DNA from: Zantedeschia hybrid cultivar
Lineage: Eukaryota > Streptophyta > Magnoliopsida > Alismatales > Araceae
Length of the DNA stretch: 64,000 bases
Direction of reading: 5' to 3'
Assembly: GCA_030544215.1 (NCBI GenBank)
Contig: JARZZO010000014.1
Location: 12,620,234-12,684,233 of the forward strand
A model generated the notes under the pieces. It saw only the letters and a list, made by a program, of their open reading frames with translations, did not search any database and was not told where the DNA came from. The position numbers and the translations under genes were made by a program. Below are positions 62,670 through 64,000 of this stretch, one piece after another; within the stretch, counting starts at the first letter, position 1, and the number at the start of each line of letters is the position of its first letter.

Positions 62670-64000
62670 TCAGAACAATGTCTGGCCAAGTCTCCCATAT
62701 ATGTCATGGAGGTCAAAACATGAAGTAATGACCACCGTGTTATCGTGACTAAGTATGGGCCCTTTTACAAAATGTGTATACAGGGTCCATGTTAGGGGAT
62801 CTCGGCCTTCTTTGGGTGGCGTAGACATTGTCTCCAGGATTTTTCGACCTTCTTCAATCTCTGCTTGCTGAACCAGATCTTGCTTCAGTCTTCTTGGCCT
62901 ATAGCCCAGACCACTTCCAGGTGCTGTTTGGTGATCTTTGACAGGAGTGGTCCTGCCTTGCAATTGTGTGCCCAGACCTCTTCCAGGCTGATAGCCGTTC
63001 TTCATCATGATTCTCCATCCTGGGGTACTCATGCACTTCCCCCTTTTGAAAGCATTTAATTGGTAAGGAGAAATGGTGGCGGCTTTCAAAGGATCAGCCA
63101 CTGGACGGTAGACCTGTAATACCGACAGAAAAAGTTGTCGGCCAGGTAAAACAGCAGATTTAACATTCAATGTATGAGCAGCAGCAAGGATCGGCATGCT
63201 CGTCACTTTGATAATTCGTCTTTTGAAAGGGAATTTGAGGCATTGGTGATTCGTAGAAGGAATCGCCTCAAGAGTTTTAATGTAAGGACGTCCTAGAATG
63301 GCATTTATAGAAGGGTCAATTTCGAGAATGTGAAATTCAACCTCTGCATGACTTACGGGACTTAGCTCCACTTTTAAATAAACCATTCCCAGAGGGGAAC
63401 GGGTAGAGTTGTCATATGCTGTAACTGAAATGGGGCTAGGCAGCCACTTCTCCTTGGGCACACCGCACAGCTCTAGGGTCTTCGGGGGTAGAACATTGAT
63501 TGAAGCCCCCGTGTCAACCAGGCACGCATCCACGGCCTTCTTGCAGATATTGACCGTGATGCTTAGAGCCATGCTTCTGGCGGCTGGCGGTGCTAGTTCC
63601 GATGTGTGGAATGTGATAGAGGGCTGATCCCCCTGAGGAACTAGTAGTGCTGCAATTTTCTCTACCGGCACGTCTTCATTGACCATCACCTTATGTAGGT
63701 ATTCCATTAAGGCTTCTTGGTGAATCTTGGACCTTTTGATCAATTCAAGTACGGTGATCCGTGCCGGTGTTCTGTCCAGATGTTTCAACAAGTCATATTG
63801 AGTGCCTGGTACACTCTCTTCATTATGGGCTTCCTCAGTCGGCCGTGATGGGCCGTCTCTGACTGTGGACTGAGGGAAGATTTTGTTGAAAATCCTTCCA
63901 CTTCGGAGCGCATGTTCCTCAACCGTGGAGGATCCGGGTGACACCTTGAGTACCGCAGAGTCGGGTGGCGTAAGCGGTGCGGAGGGTTGATATGTAGGTG
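62670..64000 (-). CDS. gypsy gag-pro C-terminal part with aspartic protease and G-patch (runs off right edge)
   Basis: Open frame from the window edge to a stop at 62670. It holds an aspartic protease core CLVDTGASINVLPP (Asp-Thr-Gly about 56 codons times 2.5 after the first in-window residues) and the C-terminal ILGRPYI block, then a glycine-rich GWRIMMKNGYQPGRGLG, which fits a G-patch. No methionine start is needed because the frame is still open at 64000; gag lies outside. It ends early at GRLGQTLF because of a frameshift near 62700. Confidence 0.85.
   Translation of the reverse strand, partial: PTYQPSAPLTPPDSAVLKVSPGSSTVEEHALRSGRIFNKIFPQSTVRDGPSRPTEEAHNEESVPGTQYDLLKHLDRTPARITVLELIKRSKIHQEALMEYLHKVMVNEDVPVEKIAALLVPQGDQPSITFHTSELAPPAARSMALSITVNICKKAVDACLVDTGASINVLPPKTLELCGVPKEKWLPSPISVTAYDNSTRSPLGMVYLKVELSPVSHAEVEFHILEIDPSINAILGRPYIKTLEAIPSTNHQCLKFPFKRRIIKVTSMPILAAAHTLNVKSAVLPGRQLFLSVLQVYRPVADPLKAATISPYQLNAFKRGKCMSTPGWRIMMKNGYQPGRGLGTQLQGRTTPVKDHQTAPGSGLGYRPRRLKQDLVQQAEIEEGRKILETMSTPPKEGRDPLTWTLYTHFVKGPILSHDNTVVITSCFDLHDIYGRLGQTLF

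Overview
This is nuclear DNA from a flowering plant. It has GT-AG introns, two host genes split into many small exons, and heavy loads of plant-type LINE, hAT, Ty1/copia and Ty3/gypsy (Tat-lineage) elements. The species cannot be fixed from the sequence. The very long, transposon-filled introns would suit an early-diverging eudicot, magnoliid or similar large-intron genome, but this is only a guess.

Left part (1-35.7 kb, minus strand): one giant gene, a RIC1 homologue (Ric1-Rgp1 guanine nucleotide exchange factor for Rab6/Ypt6). Fourteen coding exons encode its first 917 residues, and the gene runs off the left edge. Introns 5, 7, 10 and 11 measure 5.2, 9.0, 8.1 and 5.2 kb and hold most of the mobile DNA: five LINE remnants, a degenerate hAT element with an 8-bp target duplication nested in a LINE (and itself hit by a MITE), several non-autonomous hAT-like elements, and a 2.4-kb array of 40-bp repeats.

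Middle (35.7-39.4 kb): the region between two divergently transcribed genes, containing a 1.7-kb candidate Helitron.

Plus-strand gene (39.46-47.96 kb): a complete PTPLA-type very-long-chain 3-hydroxyacyl-CoA dehydratase gene (218 residues, nine exon positions). Its 50-bp exon 7, which carries the probable active-site Tyr and Glu, is tandemly duplicated. The two copies lie 53 bp apart and the reading frame allows only one of them per mRNA. This is the most interesting find in the window. A MITE abuts its stop codon and a relative sits in intron 5; intron 6 carries a 473-bp hAT-like element with perfect ends.

Right part (50.3-64 kb): a decayed Ty1/copia element in one frame with five stops, cut by a Tat-lineage Ty3/gypsy element on the minus strand. 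The gypsy 3' LTR is at 54.84-56.19 kb, its pol at 58.57-62.1 kb, and its gag-pro end runs off the right edge. The missing end of the copia element should lie beyond the gypsy element, outside the window.

The two host genes have separate roles (Golgi/endosome traffic and ER fatty-acid elongation). Nothing here links them beyond their head-to-head position.
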